In this document: piece by piece, positions 7,023 through 15,216 of the stretch
Layout of the letters: every line of letters starts with the position of its first letter
Numbering within the stretch: position 1 is the first letter of the stretch
Assembly: GCF_019127135.1 (NCBI RefSeq)
Contig: NZ_JAHOEA010000055.1
Coordinates: forward strand, 1 to 22,905
Length of the DNA: 22,905 nt
DNA from: Segatella copri
GTDB taxonomy: Bacteria; Bacteroidota; Bacteroidia; Bacteroidales; Bacteroidaceae
Reading direction: 5' to 3'
Program-made: the position numbers and the translations under genes
Notes under the pieces: generated by a model
The model's input: the letters and a program-made list of their open reading frames with translations, nothing else
Databases searched by the model: none
What the model was told of the DNA's origin: nothing

Positions 7023-7340
7023 TTAGATAATCACCGCCGTTCCGCTGCATGTTACCATCAGCATGGAGCCGCTCTTTCCTACGGTTTCGTAATCCAGGTC
7101 GATGCCCACGATGGCGTTGCAGCCCAGGGATGCGGCACGATCTGCCATCTCTCTGAGGGCTGTATCCTTAGCCTCGCGGAGTGTGCTTTCGTAAGAACCG
7201 CTTCTGCCGCCGATTACATCACGGACACTGGCAAAGAAATCCTTTACAAAGTTGGTACCGATGATGGTTTCGCCGGTCACTACGCCACGGTATTCACGGA
7301 TAGGGTGGCCTTCTATGGTTGGAGTTGTACTTAAAATCAT
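7023..7340 (-). CDS. YbjQ/UPF0145 family protein
   Basis: This 105-residue protein has the normal length for the YbjQ (UPF0145) family. Recognisable features are [13 protein letters not shown] at the N-terminus, [12 protein letters not shown] (19-30), [16 protein letters not shown] and the [26 protein letters not shown] stretch, here given as short parts of one continuous helix-strand unit. YbjQ proteins form pentamers and have been labelled possible heavy-metal binders on structural grounds, but no biochemical role is firmly known. It is a single gene, convergent with the ATPase/nuclease gene and divergent from the S9 peptidase gene. No clear minus-strand -7 box was found in its upstream region. 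Confidence 0.88.
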   Translation of the reverse strand: MILSTTPTIEGHPIREYRGVVTGETIIGTNFVKDFFASVRDVIGGRSGSYESTLREAKDTALREMADRAASLGCNAIVGIDLDYETVGKSGSMLMVTCSGTAVII

Positions 7341-7436
7341 AATCTTTTCCTTTCTTTTTTATGTTATTATCAATGTTATTTATAGCTTAGACGATAAAAG
7401 TGGTGAAAAGGTTGCAGGAAATCCAAAAATATTTGT

Positions 7437-7444
7437 TACTTTTG
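7437..7444 (+). promoter_or_regulatory. -7 box of the S9 peptidase gene
   Basis: TACTTTTG fits TAnnTTTG and lies 28 bp before the start codon. A GTTG at 7411-7414 could be the -33 element, although the 22-nt spacing is slightly long. Confidence 0.6.
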
Positions 7445-7472
7445 CATCGAAAGTTTAATATTTATAGGTTAT

Positions 7473-9560
7473 ATGAACAAGAGATTGATGTTTTCGGCAG
7501 CATTCGTGATGGCGCTGCTTTCGGCAAACGCTCAGAAAAGGGCGTTTACCATCGAGGATTTGTACAGGGTGAAGGGCGTATCTTCGGTGAGCCTTTCGCC
7601 TGATGGTAAGACGGTTTGCTATACCGCCAGTTCTTCTGACCTGAAGAACCAGAAGTCTGGCTCCGACATCTACATCATGAATGCGGATGGCTCTCACGCC
7701 AAGGCTCTTACCGAGGATGGAAAGAGCAGTTCTGCCGTGTGGAGCAAGGATGGAAAGAGTATCTTCTTTACTAATTATGAGAAAGGGACGGCTCAGATCT
7801 TTCGCATGGATCTGACTACCTGCGAGACGGAACAGGTAACTGATTATGAGTTGGGTATTGATAACCCTGTCATTTCTCCCGATGAGCGATACATTGCCTT
7901 TACCGCAGAAGTATATCCCGACCTGGGAGCTGATGCCAAGGCTAACAAGGCCCGGATGGAGAAAAAGGAGGAGGGACCTGTACAGGCGCATATCGCCGAC
8001 AAGTTGCTCTACCGCCATTGGACGAGTTATAATGATGGCAGATGCAATCACCTTATCCTTTTCGACACACAGACGAAGACTTACAAGGATCTGACTCCGG
8101 GCAATTATTCGCTTATATTCGTGGTTGGGGGTGGAATCACCTATCAATTCTCTCCTGACAGCAAGGAGATCTGTTTCGTATCCAATCATGATGAGCATCA
8201 GGAGGCTAGCACCAATGCCGACCTGTGGACGGTATCTGTGAATGGGGGAGAACCGGTCTGCATCACGAAGGAGAACAAGGCTTGGGATGGTACTCCAGCC
8301 TATTCGCCTAATGGCAAGTATATCGCTTACCGCTTGCAGCAAGTGCCTGGTTATGAGTCTGATCGCTTCCGTCTTGCTATCTACGACCGGGCTGCAAAGA
8401 AGTCTACCGTCCTGACAGAGAAGTTTGACAACTGGGTGGATGATTACAAATGGGCACCAGACAGCAAGAGTATTTTCTTCCTGGGTGAGGTGCAGGGCGC
8501 TCAGCCGCTCTACAAGCTCGATATAGCCAAAAAGACTATCTCGCCGGTATTGATGGGTAAGGCCATCTCGGAGTTTGATTTCGACAATAAGGGTATGGTA
8601 TATTATACCTATAGCACGACAGGCAAGCCGTCGGCTCTCTATCGCCAGCAGATGAAGAAATGGAATGGAACTCCTGTAGCCAGCGGCAAGGAACAGCAGA
8701 TAACCTTCCTCAACCAGAAGTTGGAGGATGAGGTGGATATCCGTCCATCTGAGAGCATCTGGGTAGAGGGTGCTGGTGGTGACAAGGTACAGGTATTCAT
8801 CGTGAAGCCACACAACTTTGATGCCAGCAAGAAATATCCACTTATCATCAATGTGCATGGCGGACCACAGATGCAATGGATGAATTCTTTCCGTGGCGAC
8901 TGGCAGGTTTACCCTGCTGCCGGTTATGTGGTGGCTTATCCTAACCCTCATGGCTCTACGGGATATGGTCAGGCTTTCACCCGTGCCATTTCTGGCGACT
9001 GGGGCGGAAAGGTATTCGAGGATGTAATGAAGGTTACCGATAAATTGGCAACCCTGGAATATGTTGATTCTACCAGGATGGGAGCGATGGGATGGTCGTA
9101 TGGCGGTTACATGATGAACTGGCTGCAGGGACATACCAAGCGATTCAAGTGTCTGGCTTCCATGATGGGCGTATATGACTTGCGCTCTATGTGGGGCAGT
9201 ACTGAGGAAGTATGGTTTCCTAACTTTGAGTTAGAGGGACAGCCTTATAATTCCGATCTCTACGAGAAGTGGTCGCCATCCTCATACATCAAGAACTTCT
9301 CAACACCAACCCTCGTGATGACGGGCGAACTGGACTATCGTGTACCGTATACCCAGAGTTTGCAGTATTTCACAGCTTTGCAGACCCTGAACATTCCTTC
9401 GCGACTGATAGTCTTGAAGTATGATGGTCACTGGCCAAGCAACCTGAAGTCGATGCCGCTCTATTACAACGCGCACCTCGACTGGTTCCATCGTTATCTT
9501 GGCGGTGCTCCTGCACCTTGGGACACCGAGAAAATGGTGAATAATGAGATAGAGTACTAA
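7473..9560 (+). CDS. Secreted S9 family (prolyl oligopeptidase/DPP5-like) peptidase
   Basis: This 695-residue protein has a signal peptide with probable cleavage after ANA20 and Q21 as first mature residue, common in Bacteroidota. Residues about 25-420 form a WD/PD40-type beta-propeller (repeats such as SLSPDGKTVCYT and VWSKDGKSIFFT). The alpha/beta-hydrolase domain covers about 435-680. The catalytic triad is readable: S542 in GWSYGGYM, D621 in GELDYRVP, and H653 in YDGHWPS. VHGGP (461-465) supplies the oxyanion region. The layout resembles the DPP5-type dipeptidyl-peptidases of periplasmic peptide catabolism in Porphyromonas and relatives, which release dipeptides from the N-terminus of oligopeptides. 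Exact specificity is inferred. Monocistronic; ends at a terminator shared with the convergent RNase G gene. Confidence 0.88.
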   Translation: MNKRLMFSAAFVMALLSANAQKRAFTIEDLYRVKGVSSVSLSPDGKTVCYTASSSDLKNQKSGSDIYIMNADGSHAKALTEDGKSSSAVWSKDGKSIFFTNYEKGTAQIFRMDLTTCETEQVTDYELGIDNPVISPDERYIAFTAEVYPDLGADAKANKARMEKKEEGPVQAHIADKLLYRHWTSYNDGRCNHLILFDTQTKTYKDLTPGNYSLIFVVGGGITYQFSPDSKEICFVSNHDEHQEASTNADLWTVSVNGGEPVCITKENKAWDGTPAYSPNGKYIAYRLQQVPGYESDRFRLAIYDRAAKKSTVLTEKFDNWVDDYKWAPDSKSIFFLGEVQGAQPLYKLDIAKKTISPVLMGKAISEFDFDNKGMVYYTYSTTGKPSALYRQQMKKWNGTPVASGKEQQITFLNQKLEDEVDIRPSESIWVEGAGGDKVQVFIVKPHNFDASKKYPLIINVHGGPQMQWMNSFRGDWQVYPAAGYVVAYPNPHGSTGYGQAFTRAISGDWGGKVFEDVMKVTDKLATLEYVDSTRMGAMGWSYGGYMMNWLQGHTKRFKCLASMMGVYDLRSMWGSTEEVWFPNFELEGQPYNSDLYEKWSPSSYIKNFSTPTLVMTGELDYRVPYTQSLQYFTALQTLNIPSRLIVLKYDGHWPSNLKSMPLYYNAHLDWFHRYLGGAPAPWDTEKMVNNEIEY

Positions 9561-9597
9561 AATGCCCTATATATAATAAGGTGTAGAAAAACAAAAT

Positions 9598-9639
9598 AAA
9601 AAAGCTCCATTCGCAAACTGATACGAATGGAGCTTTTTT
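9598..9639. terminator. Bidirectional terminator between S9 peptidase and rng
   Basis: The arms AAAAAAGCTCCATTCG (9598-9613) and CGAATGGAGCTTTTTT (9624-9639) pair perfectly over 16 bp around a 10-nt loop. With A-runs and T-runs on both ends it can stop transcription from both convergent genes. Confidence 0.92.
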
Positions 9640-9654
9640 CTGATAATTAAAAAC

Positions 9655-11226
9655 TTACTTTGTTTCCTGTTCTTCCTGCATGTCCAGATACTGGTTGTCC
9701 TTGTCGTAGAATTCGTACTGGAGGAATGCCAGTTTCTGTGAAGGAATCACATTGAAGCCGAAACCATACTTAAACTGCCATCTGCGCTTCAGGGAAATGA
9801 AGCCCTTGTTGATGAAGGCAGCCACGTAAGGATTCACATACAAAGTGAATTTCTTGACGCCGATCTTGTTGACTAGGCGGTCGATTTTTCTTTCCAACTG
9901 GTCGGTAAAGAGGATGCTCGACTTAATCTTGCCCGTACCGAAACAGGTAGGGCAGGTTTCATCTACATTCACATCCATAGCCGGACGTACACGCTGGCGT
10001 GTAATCTGCATCAGTCCGAACTTGCTCAATGGCAGGATGTTGTGCTTGGCACGGTCCTTCTGCATGTTCTTGCACATGCGTTCATAGAGCAGCTGTCGGT
10101 CTTCGGCAAGATTCATGTCGATGAAGTCGACAACAATGATACCTCCCATATCTCGGAGGCGCAATTGTCTTGCCAACTCATCAGCAGCGCCGAGGTTAAC
10201 ATCCAGTGCATTTGCTTCCTGACCTTTCTCACGAGTTCTGTTACCACTGTTTACATCGACAACGTGCAAGGCCTCGGTGTGCTCGATGATGAGATAAGCA
10301 CCGTGCTTGTAGTTAACAACACGACCAAAGCCAGCTTTAATCTGCTTGGTAATGCTGAAATTGTCGAAGATAGGCACCTTACCGGTGTAGAGCTTAACTA
10401 TGCCCGCCTTTTCAGGGGCTATTAGAGAAACATAGTTCTTCACCTCGTTCATCACATCTTCGTTGTTCACGTAGATGTTCTCGTAAGATGGGTTAAACAA
10501 GTCACGCAAGAGAGCAACGGCTCTTCCGGTCTCCTCGAATGCAAGTTGCGGGCGCTGCTGGGTCTTCTGTACCTTGGCGATAGCATCCTCCCATCGCTTC
10601 ACCAGGACTTTCAGCTCAGCATCGAGCTCAGCGACCTTCTTACCCTCAGCCACAGTGCGGACGATAACACCGCAATTCTTTGGTTTGATGCTGTGAATGA
10701 GTTGTTTGAGTCGGGAGCGTTCTTCACCGCTTTTAATTTTCGACGAGACAGAAACTTTATCACCGAATGGCATGAGTACCAGGTATCGGCCCGCGAATGA
10801 GATTTCGCCTGTGAGTCGAGGTCCCTTGGTAGAGATTGGTTCCTTTACGATTTGTACCAGCACTTCCTGTCCTGCTTTGAGCACATTCTGTATGCTGCCG
10901 TCCTTTTCCAATTCAGGCATTTTGCTGGCTTTAGAGAATGGGAAAAGTTTCTTTCTGTCGCTCTGTACTTGTTTAAGGTACTTCTGGTAGGAATTAAAAT
11001 GACTTCCTAGGTCAAGATAATGAAGAAAGGCGTCGCGTTCATAACCTACATCCACGAAGCAGGCGTTAAGACCCGGCATCAGTTTTTTAACCTTTGCGAT
11101 GTAGATGTTGCCCACAGAGAACGATGCCTCACGAGGTTCGTTCTGGTATTCCACCAACTGTTTGTCCTCCATGAGTGCGATAGAGATGTCTTTCTGTTGG
11201 ACATCAATTACAACTTCGCTTGTCAT
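9655..11226 (-). CDS. rng: Ribonuclease G/E family endoribonuclease
   Basis: This 523-residue protein has RNase G length and lacks the long C-terminal scaffold of RNase E. An S1-type RNA-binding domain lies at about 37-130 (VGNIYIAKVKKLMPGLNACFVDVGYERDAFLH). The catalytic core has the two metal-binding aspartates: D324 in VVDVNSG and D367 in VVDFIDM. CPTC (425-428) is the zinc-link motif used for dimer/tetramer assembly. The family cleaves single-stranded A/U-rich RNA in rRNA 5' processing and mRNA decay. Upstream on the same strand lie a tiny basic protein gene and HU. A terminator-like hairpin at 11260-11300 separates them from this gene, and no independent promoter is evident, so expression may depend on readthrough. 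Confidence 0.92.
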   Translation of the reverse strand: MTSEVVIDVQQKDISIALMEDKQLVEYQNEPREASFSVGNIYIAKVKKLMPGLNACFVDVGYERDAFLHYLDLGSHFNSYQKYLKQVQSDRKKLFPFSKASKMPELEKDGSIQNVLKAGQEVLVQIVKEPISTKGPRLTGEISFAGRYLVLMPFGDKVSVSSKIKSGEERSRLKQLIHSIKPKNCGVIVRTVAEGKKVAELDAELKVLVKRWEDAIAKVQKTQQRPQLAFEETGRAVALLRDLFNPSYENIYVNNEDVMNEVKNYVSLIAPEKAGIVKLYTGKVPIFDNFSITKQIKAGFGRVVNYKHGAYLIIEHTEALHVVDVNSGNRTREKGQEANALDVNLGAADELARQLRLRDMGGIIVVDFIDMNLAEDRQLLYERMCKNMQKDRAKHNILPLSKFGLMQITRQRVRPAMDVNVDETCPTCFGTGKIKSSILFTDQLERKIDRLVNKIGVKKFTLYVNPYVAAFINKGFISLKRRWQFKYGFGFNVIPSQKLAFLQYEFYDKDNQYLDMQEEQETK

Positions 11227-11259
11227 ATCTTCAATAATCTTTTTACTTTAAATTAATAC

Positions 11260-11300
11260 AAAAAAAGGGTATGTCATTCCATATCAGAACTGACACACCC
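11260..11300 (-). terminator. Minus-strand terminator/attenuator between the small basic gene and rng
   Basis: Read on the minus strand, GGGTGTGTCA (11300-11291) pairs with TGACATACCC (11276-11267), with a single G-T wobble, and is followed by seven Ts (11266-11260). This is a typical intrinsic terminator 34 bp before the rng start. Other small hairpins (TCAGT/ACTGA near 11303-11317, CTAGC/GCTAG near 11336-11351) lie just upstream. Confidence 0.75.
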
Positions 11301-11351
11301 CCTCAGTCACGAACTGACCGAGAGCTATAGTAGACTAGCTACAATGCTAGC

Positions 11352-11441
11352 TTACTTGCTCTTATGTCTGTTCTTACGTAATCTTTTTTTACGCTTGTGA
11401 GTAGCCATCTTGTGGCCCTTCTTTTTCTTTCCGTTTGGCAT
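11352..11441 (-). CDS. 29-residue highly basic protein, possibly ribosomal
   Basis: The minus strand encodes a 29-residue peptide beginning MPNGKKKKGHKMATHKRKK and ending RLRKNRHKSK. Around half of the residues are Lys, Arg or His. A second in-frame Met at position 12 could be an alternative start. The composition, the small size and the position between HU and RNase G suggest a ribosome-associated peptide. The author recalls conserved peptides of this type in Bacteroidota, and a small extra large-subunit protein (bL38) has been described in a Flavobacterium ribosome; identity with it is not shown here. The leader is A/T-rich. It ends about 50 bp before the minus-strand terminator at 11260-11300. 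Confidence 0.75.
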   Translation of the reverse strand: MPNGKKKKGHKMATHKRKKRLRKNRHKSK

Positions 11442-11506
11442 GATTAAAAAATTTTAAAATATTGTTATTATAAAAAATGATATTTCTCTCTTCCTGTCCA
11501 GCAGTA

Positions 11507-11791
11507 TTACTGAGCGTTCTGCATCTCCTCGACGAAGCTCTTTGATGGCTTGAAGCTTGGTAAGTCGTGAGCTGGAATGGTGATGGTTGTATTCTTTGAG
11601 ATGTTACGAGCAGTCTTTGCAGCACGATGCTTGATGTTGAAGCTGCCGAAGCCACGCAAGTATACATTGTCCTTCTTTTCGATGAGGCACTTCTTAACCT
11701 CTTCCATAAAAGCCTCTACTACAGTACCTACTTCTTTCTTAGGCATACCAGTAGCGATTGCTACCTCATTAATGATATCTGCTTTGGTCAT
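11507..11791 (-). CDS. hup: HU-family DNA-binding protein
   Basis: This 94-residue protein has the normal HU/IHF length. The N-terminal MTKADIINEVAIATGMPKKEV forms the helical dimerisation part. VYLRGFGSFNIKHRAAKTARN (43-63 region, given in part) is the conserved strand and arm base. The DNA-intercalating arm has IPAHDLPSF, where the proline-containing tip and PSFKPSKSF end fit HU proteins. HU dimers bend and compact DNA. It is the first gene of the minus-strand group and has a perfect promoter at 11839-11869. Which HU paralogue it is cannot be told from one window. Confidence 0.93.
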   Translation of the reverse strand: MTKADIINEVAIATGMPKKEVGTVVEAFMEEVKKCLIEKKDNVYLRGFGSFNIKHRAAKTARNISKNTTITIPAHDLPSFKPSKSFVEEMQNAQ

Positions 11792-11838
11792 TTCTTTATT
11801 TTTTACTAATTTTACTTGTTAATCTTTATTTCGGTGTG

Positions 11839-11869
11839 CAAAGATACAAGTTTTTTATGATATAACAAA
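11839..11869 (-). promoter_or_regulatory. Promoter of the HU gene
   Basis: On the minus strand the -33 TTTG (11869-11866) is followed after 19 nt by the -7 box TATCTTTG (11846-11839). Both match the Bacteroidota consensus. The start codon lies about 48 bp downstream. Confidence 0.85.
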
Positions 11870-11908
11870 ATACTTAAGGCTTTTTTTGCAAAAATAATGC
11901 TCTAAGTA

Positions 11909-11940
11909 TTTGCATATAAGGTTTTTATTGCGTATTTTTG
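11909..11940 (+). promoter_or_regulatory. Promoter of the TPM-domain gene
   Basis: TTTG (11909-11912), a 20-nt spacer and TATTTTTG (11933-11940) form a full Bacteroidota promoter. It overlaps an upstream in-frame ATG at 11938, so that codon cannot be the start; the ATG at 11959 is used, leaving a very short leader. Confidence 0.8.
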
Positions 11941-11958
11941 CACCAAAATAGAGAAATT

Positions 11959-12783
11959 ATGAAATTTAAGAGATATTTTTTGGCTTTGATGATGGTTGCC
12001 TTTCATGCATTGGCGTTGACGGCAGGGGAGGTTTGGACGGCGAAAAATGTACCGGTTCCTTTCCTCAGGGATTCTACGCAATATGTTTCCGATCCAGATG
12101 GATATGTTGACAAGGCACTGAAGGATTCGGCCAACTTCTATCTTCAGAAACTGAAGTTGGAGTGTGGCGTACAGAATGTGCTCATCATTGTGGGAAAGGT
12201 TGACAACCAGGATGCCTTCCGGATGGCACAGGATGTGGGCAACCAATATGGTATCGGTTACAAGAAGAGCCGGAGAGGACTGGTTATCGTCATCGCGGTG
12301 GAGGATCATAAGTACTTTATTGCTCCAGGAAGTGGACTGGAGGGGGAGTTGACCGATGTGGATTGCGATGATATTGCCCGGGCTTGCATCGTGAAGTATA
12401 TGCGCGAAGGCAATCCGGGCGAGGCGGTAGCATCTGTGAGCCGTGCTATATATAATAAGGTGAAAAGTGGACGGACGGGAATTGCGGATGTTGATGAAGG
12501 TTCGGTTAATGACGGAGAGGACTGGTTCCTGGTCATTATCCTGTTCCTTATATTCTTCGGCATTCCTATTTATCAGCTTATACGGTACATCCTGGAGATG
12601 CTTGGCATTGTGAAGCCAAGACCGAAGAATCAGCAGAGAAATCAGTCTCATAGGCGAAACAACGATGATGACTGGATACCTCCTTTCTTCATGGGAGGTG
12701 GCGGTTCTTCCGGCGGCGGTTTCTCGGGCGGTTCTTTTGGCGGAGGCACCTTTAGCGGAGGCGGCTCTGGCGGAGGATGGTGA
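11959..12783 (+). CDS. TPM-domain (YgcG-type) membrane protein
   Basis: This 274-residue protein starts at 11959, after the promoter. A signal peptide covers about 1-23 (MKFKRYFLALMMVAFHALAL). The TPM domain spans about 40-170: ALKDSANFYLQKL, VQNVLIIVGK, the RRGLVIVIAVEDHKYFIAPGSGLEG strand-turn unit, and the ACIVKYMREGN helix. A transmembrane segment lies at about 189-212, followed by a basic linker. The C-terminus is a glycine/serine-rich tail (246-273), often seen in this family. TPM proteins sit in the envelope; phosphatase activity or help in photosystem or envelope-protein quality control is known only for some members. It is followed 49 bp later by a LemA gene, a recurrent pairing in bacteria, so a joint envelope role is likely. 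Confidence 0.87.
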   Translation: MKFKRYFLALMMVAFHALALTAGEVWTAKNVPVPFLRDSTQYVSDPDGYVDKALKDSANFYLQKLKLECGVQNVLIIVGKVDNQDAFRMAQDVGNQYGIGYKKSRRGLVIVIAVEDHKYFIAPGSGLEGELTDVDCDDIARACIVKYMREGNPGEAVASVSRAIYNKVKSGRTGIADVDEGSVNDGEDWFLVIILFLIFFGIPIYQLIRYILEMLGIVKPRPKNQQRNQSHRRNNDDDWIPPFFMGGGGSSGGGFSGGSFGGGTFSGGGSGGGW

Positions 12784-12832
12784 TGCCTTTGATAGTTAAT
12801 AGTTTATAGTTTAGAATTAATAATTAATAATA

Positions 12833-13462
12833 ATGACAATGGAACAGACAATGAATTCAAACATGCAACCGGCAAAGAGAGGTATAAAGAAAAGTTGGAT
12901 TATTCTGGGCATCATAGTTGTGCTGGTACTATGGATGTTCAGTGGTTATAACGGATTGGTCGAGAAACAGGAGTTGGCTACCACAGAGTTGGCTAATGTT
13001 CAGACTCAGTATCAGCGTCGTGCAGACATGATGCCACAGTTGGCAAAGATAGTAAAGGCTTATGCCAAGCATGAGAAAGAAACCTTTGCCGAGGTAACCA
13101 AGGCTCGTGCTGCTGTTGGTCAGGTAAAGTTGGATGCCAACAATCTTACTGAGGCTAGCCTGAAGAAATATGCTGCAGCACAGGGCGAGTTGGCGAATGC
13201 TTTCTCCAAACTGATGGTAGTAGCCGAGAAATATCCTGAGTTGAAAGCCAGTGAGAACTTCAAGGCTCTTCAGGTTCAGGAAGAGGGTACGGAAAACCGC
13301 ATCAGCGAGGCACGTCGCAAATATAACGAAGCTGTCCAGAACTATAACCAGACGGTTAGGAAAATGCCTAGTGCCCTTATCGCCGGCCTCTTCAATTTCA
13401 ATGTGATGCCTAAGTTTGAGGCAGCAGCAGGAGCTGAGAAGGCGCCAGATTTGGATATCTAA
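12833..13462 (+). CDS. LemA family membrane protein
   Basis: This 209-residue protein has a short cytoplasmic N-terminus, one transmembrane helix at about 21-37 (SWIILGIIVVLVLWMF) and a LemA helical domain. Typical LemA features are the FSGYNGLV start, then VQTQYQRRADMMPQL (56-70), which matches the usual NVDVQLKRRADLIPNL-type motif, the EN/RISEARRKYNEAVQNYN helix near 150-170, and the late proline/phenylalanine stretch IAGLFNFNVMP. ATGs at 12839 and 12851 are alternative starts; 12833 gives the longest frame. Co-transcription with the TPM gene is likely, with a terminator at 13516. Molecular function of LemA proteins is unknown. Confidence 0.9.
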   Translation: MTMEQTMNSNMQPAKRGIKKSWIILGIIVVLVLWMFSGYNGLVEKQELATTELANVQTQYQRRADMMPQLAKIVKAYAKHEKETFAEVTKARAAVGQVKLDANNLTEASLKKYAAAQGELANAFSKLMVVAEKYPELKASENFKALQVQEEGTENRISEARRKYNEAVQNYNQTVRKMPSALIAGLFNFNVMPKFEAAAGAEKAPDLDI

Positions 13463-13515
13463 TTTAGAATTGATCATTAAGAATCCTGTTTTTCTACGGA
13501 ATTAACAGGTTTGTC

Positions 13516-13560
13516 ATCTAGCCAATGGGAACGAGAAGTGTTTCGTTGGCTAGATTTTTT
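13516..13560 (+). terminator. Terminator after the TPM-lemA pair
   Basis: ATCTAGCCAA (13516-13525) pairs with TTGGCTAGAT (13546-13555), with an inner AACGA/TCGTT pairing, followed by a T-run to 13560. It lies about 55 bp after the LemA stop. Confidence 0.85.
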
Positions 13561-13606
13561 GTTTCGTGCTCTTTCAAATTGAAAGTAACTCAATATTTTA
13601 TATATA

Positions 13607-13636
13607 TTTTGTATTTCAGATGTTTTGTATTTCAGA
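13607..13636 (+). repeat. 14-bp direct repeat upstream of pyk
   Basis: TTTTGTATTTCAGA occurs at 13607-13620 and 13623-13636, a 16-bp tandem step. The second copy contains the TTTG taken as the -33 element of the pyk promoter. Confidence 0.7.
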
Positions 13637-13653
13637 AATTCTTTGTATCTTTG
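13624..13653 (+). promoter_or_regulatory. Promoter of pyk
   Basis: TTTG (13624-13627), an 18-nt spacer and TATCTTTG (13646-13653) fit the Bacteroidota promoter. The start codon follows after a leader of about 60 nt. Confidence 0.75.
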
Positions 13654-13720
13654 CACACAATTTTAGAAACGTGGTAGAAATACTGCAAACATTGAAATTT
13701 CAATAAGGTTAATTACAAAT

Positions 13721-15175
13721 ATGAAACAAACAAAGATTGTCGCTTCCATCAGTGATCGTAGATGTGATCAAGATTTTATCCGAAAGCTGTTTTTCGCTGG
13801 TATGAACGTAGTTCGTATGAACACTGCCCATGCCACAGAAGAGGGTATACGCACCATCGTGAAGAATGTAAGAGCCGTATCTCCGCATATTGGTATCATG
13901 ATTGATACCAAGGGTCCAGAGGTGCGAACTACCGGTGTGAAGGAGCCAATCCACTACAATGTAGGTGATGTAGTAAAAATCTTTGGACGTCCGGAAATGG
14001 AGTCTTCTCATGATATTGTGAATGTGAGCTATCCTGACATCGCTGCTGATGTAAAGGTTGGAGATGACCTGCTCTTCGATGATGGTGAACTCGATATGAA
14101 GATTATCGACAGCCAGGGTCCTATGCTGGTTGCTGAGGTTCAGAACGAAGGTGTGCTCGGTGCTCACAAGAGCGTGAATGTGCCGGGAGAGCATATCGAC
14201 CTGCCTGCACTGACCGAGAAAGACCGCCGAAATATTGAACTCGCAATCGAACTGGATATTGATTTTATTGCTCACTCTTTTGTGCGCAATGCAGCCGACG
14301 TGAAGGCTGTTCAGGATATCTTGGACGCTCACAACAGTGATATCAAGATTATCTCTAAGATTGAAAATCAGGAAGGTGTAGATAATATTGATGAGATTAT
14401 TGATGCTTGTTATGGTATCATGATTGCCCGTGGTGACCTGGGTATCGAGGTGCCAATCGAGAGAATTCCTGGCATCCAGCGCCGCATCATCTCTAAGTGT
14501 GTGAAGGCGCAGAAACCGGTAATCGTGGCTACACAGATGTTGCATACCATGATTAAGAATCCACGTCCTACCCGTGCTGAGGTAACCGATATTGCCAATG
14601 CTATCTTCTATCGCACCGATGCGCTGATGCTTTCTGGTGAGACAGCAAGCGGTAAGTATCCTGTAGAAGCTGTGCAGACCATGGCACGTATTGCTGAGCA
14701 GGCAGAGAAGGATAAGTCTCCACTGAATGATATTGATCCAATGGAAGATGGTAAGATTGACCAGAAGCTCTTCCTGGCTCATGCTGCCATCGAGGCTACT
14801 AAGAAGTTGGGTGTTGCTGGTATTATTACCGATGGCGAGACCGGTCAGACTGCACGCGACCTGGCAGCCTTCCGTGGTCCAAATCCGGTATTGGCAATCT
14901 GCTATAAGGAGAAACTCCAGCGCTGGTTGAATCTGAGCTATGGTATTATTCCAATCCATCAGAAGGATCAGGTTTCTACCAAGGCTATGTTTACTGCAGC
15001 GGTACGTATGCTTCGCCAGAAAGGCTACTTAGGTGAGGAGGATAAGATTGCTTATCTGAGCGGTAGCTTCGGAGAGGGTGGAGGTACTACCTTCGTAGAA
15101 ATTAATAAGGTGAAGAAGATTTTCGATAACAGTTATAGCTTCAATTTGCCTTCAAATGGCATTGAAGATAAGTAG
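13721..15175 (+). CDS. pyk: Pyruvate kinase
   Basis: This 484-residue enzyme converts phosphoenolpyruvate and ADP to pyruvate and ATP, the last step of glycolysis, in the cytoplasm. Visible signatures are MIDTKGPEVRTTG (60-72), the active-site region IISKIENQEG (210-219) with catalytic K213 and metal ligands E215 and D239 (ARGDLGIEVP, 236-245), VATQML (269-274) with T271, NPRPTRAEVTD (280-290) and LMLSGETASGKYPVEAV. The C-terminal domain (about 345-470) is complete. The usual NFSH motif reads NTAH (34-37), so the serine of the potassium/phosphate site is alanine. Length is normal. Own promoter at 13624-13653; no obvious terminator follows. Confidence 0.95.
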   Translation: MKQTKIVASISDRRCDQDFIRKLFFAGMNVVRMNTAHATEEGIRTIVKNVRAVSPHIGIMIDTKGPEVRTTGVKEPIHYNVGDVVKIFGRPEMESSHDIVNVSYPDIAADVKVGDDLLFDDGELDMKIIDSQGPMLVAEVQNEGVLGAHKSVNVPGEHIDLPALTEKDRRNIELAIELDIDFIAHSFVRNAADVKAVQDILDAHNSDIKIISKIENQEGVDNIDEIIDACYGIMIARGDLGIEVPIERIPGIQRRIISKCVKAQKPVIVATQMLHTMIKNPRPTRAEVTDIANAIFYRTDALMLSGETASGKYPVEAVQTMARIAEQAEKDKSPLNDIDPMEDGKIDQKLFLAHAAIEATKKLGVAGIITDGETGQTARDLAAFRGPNPVLAICYKEKLQRWLNLSYGIIPIHQKDQVSTKAMFTAAVRMLRQKGYLGEEDKIAYLSGSFGEGGGTTFVEINKVKKIFDNSYSFNLPSNGIEDK

Positions 15176-15216
15176 AAAAGGCTATTATTGAAAAAAAATG
15201 AGACGTAGAGAATAAT

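Noticed and set aside
7455..9134. 559-residue minus-strand frame opposite the S9 peptidase gene
   Set aside because: It is antisense to a gene with a clear catalytic triad and signal peptide; the translated text shows no family pattern and reflects codon bias of the true strand.
11938..11958. Upstream ATG adding seven residues to the TPM protein
   Set aside because: It lies within the -7 box; the ATG at 11959 directly precedes a proper signal peptide.
13709..14959. 416-residue minus-strand frame opposite pyk
   Set aside because: Shadow of pyruvate kinase, which has all family motifs on the plus strand.
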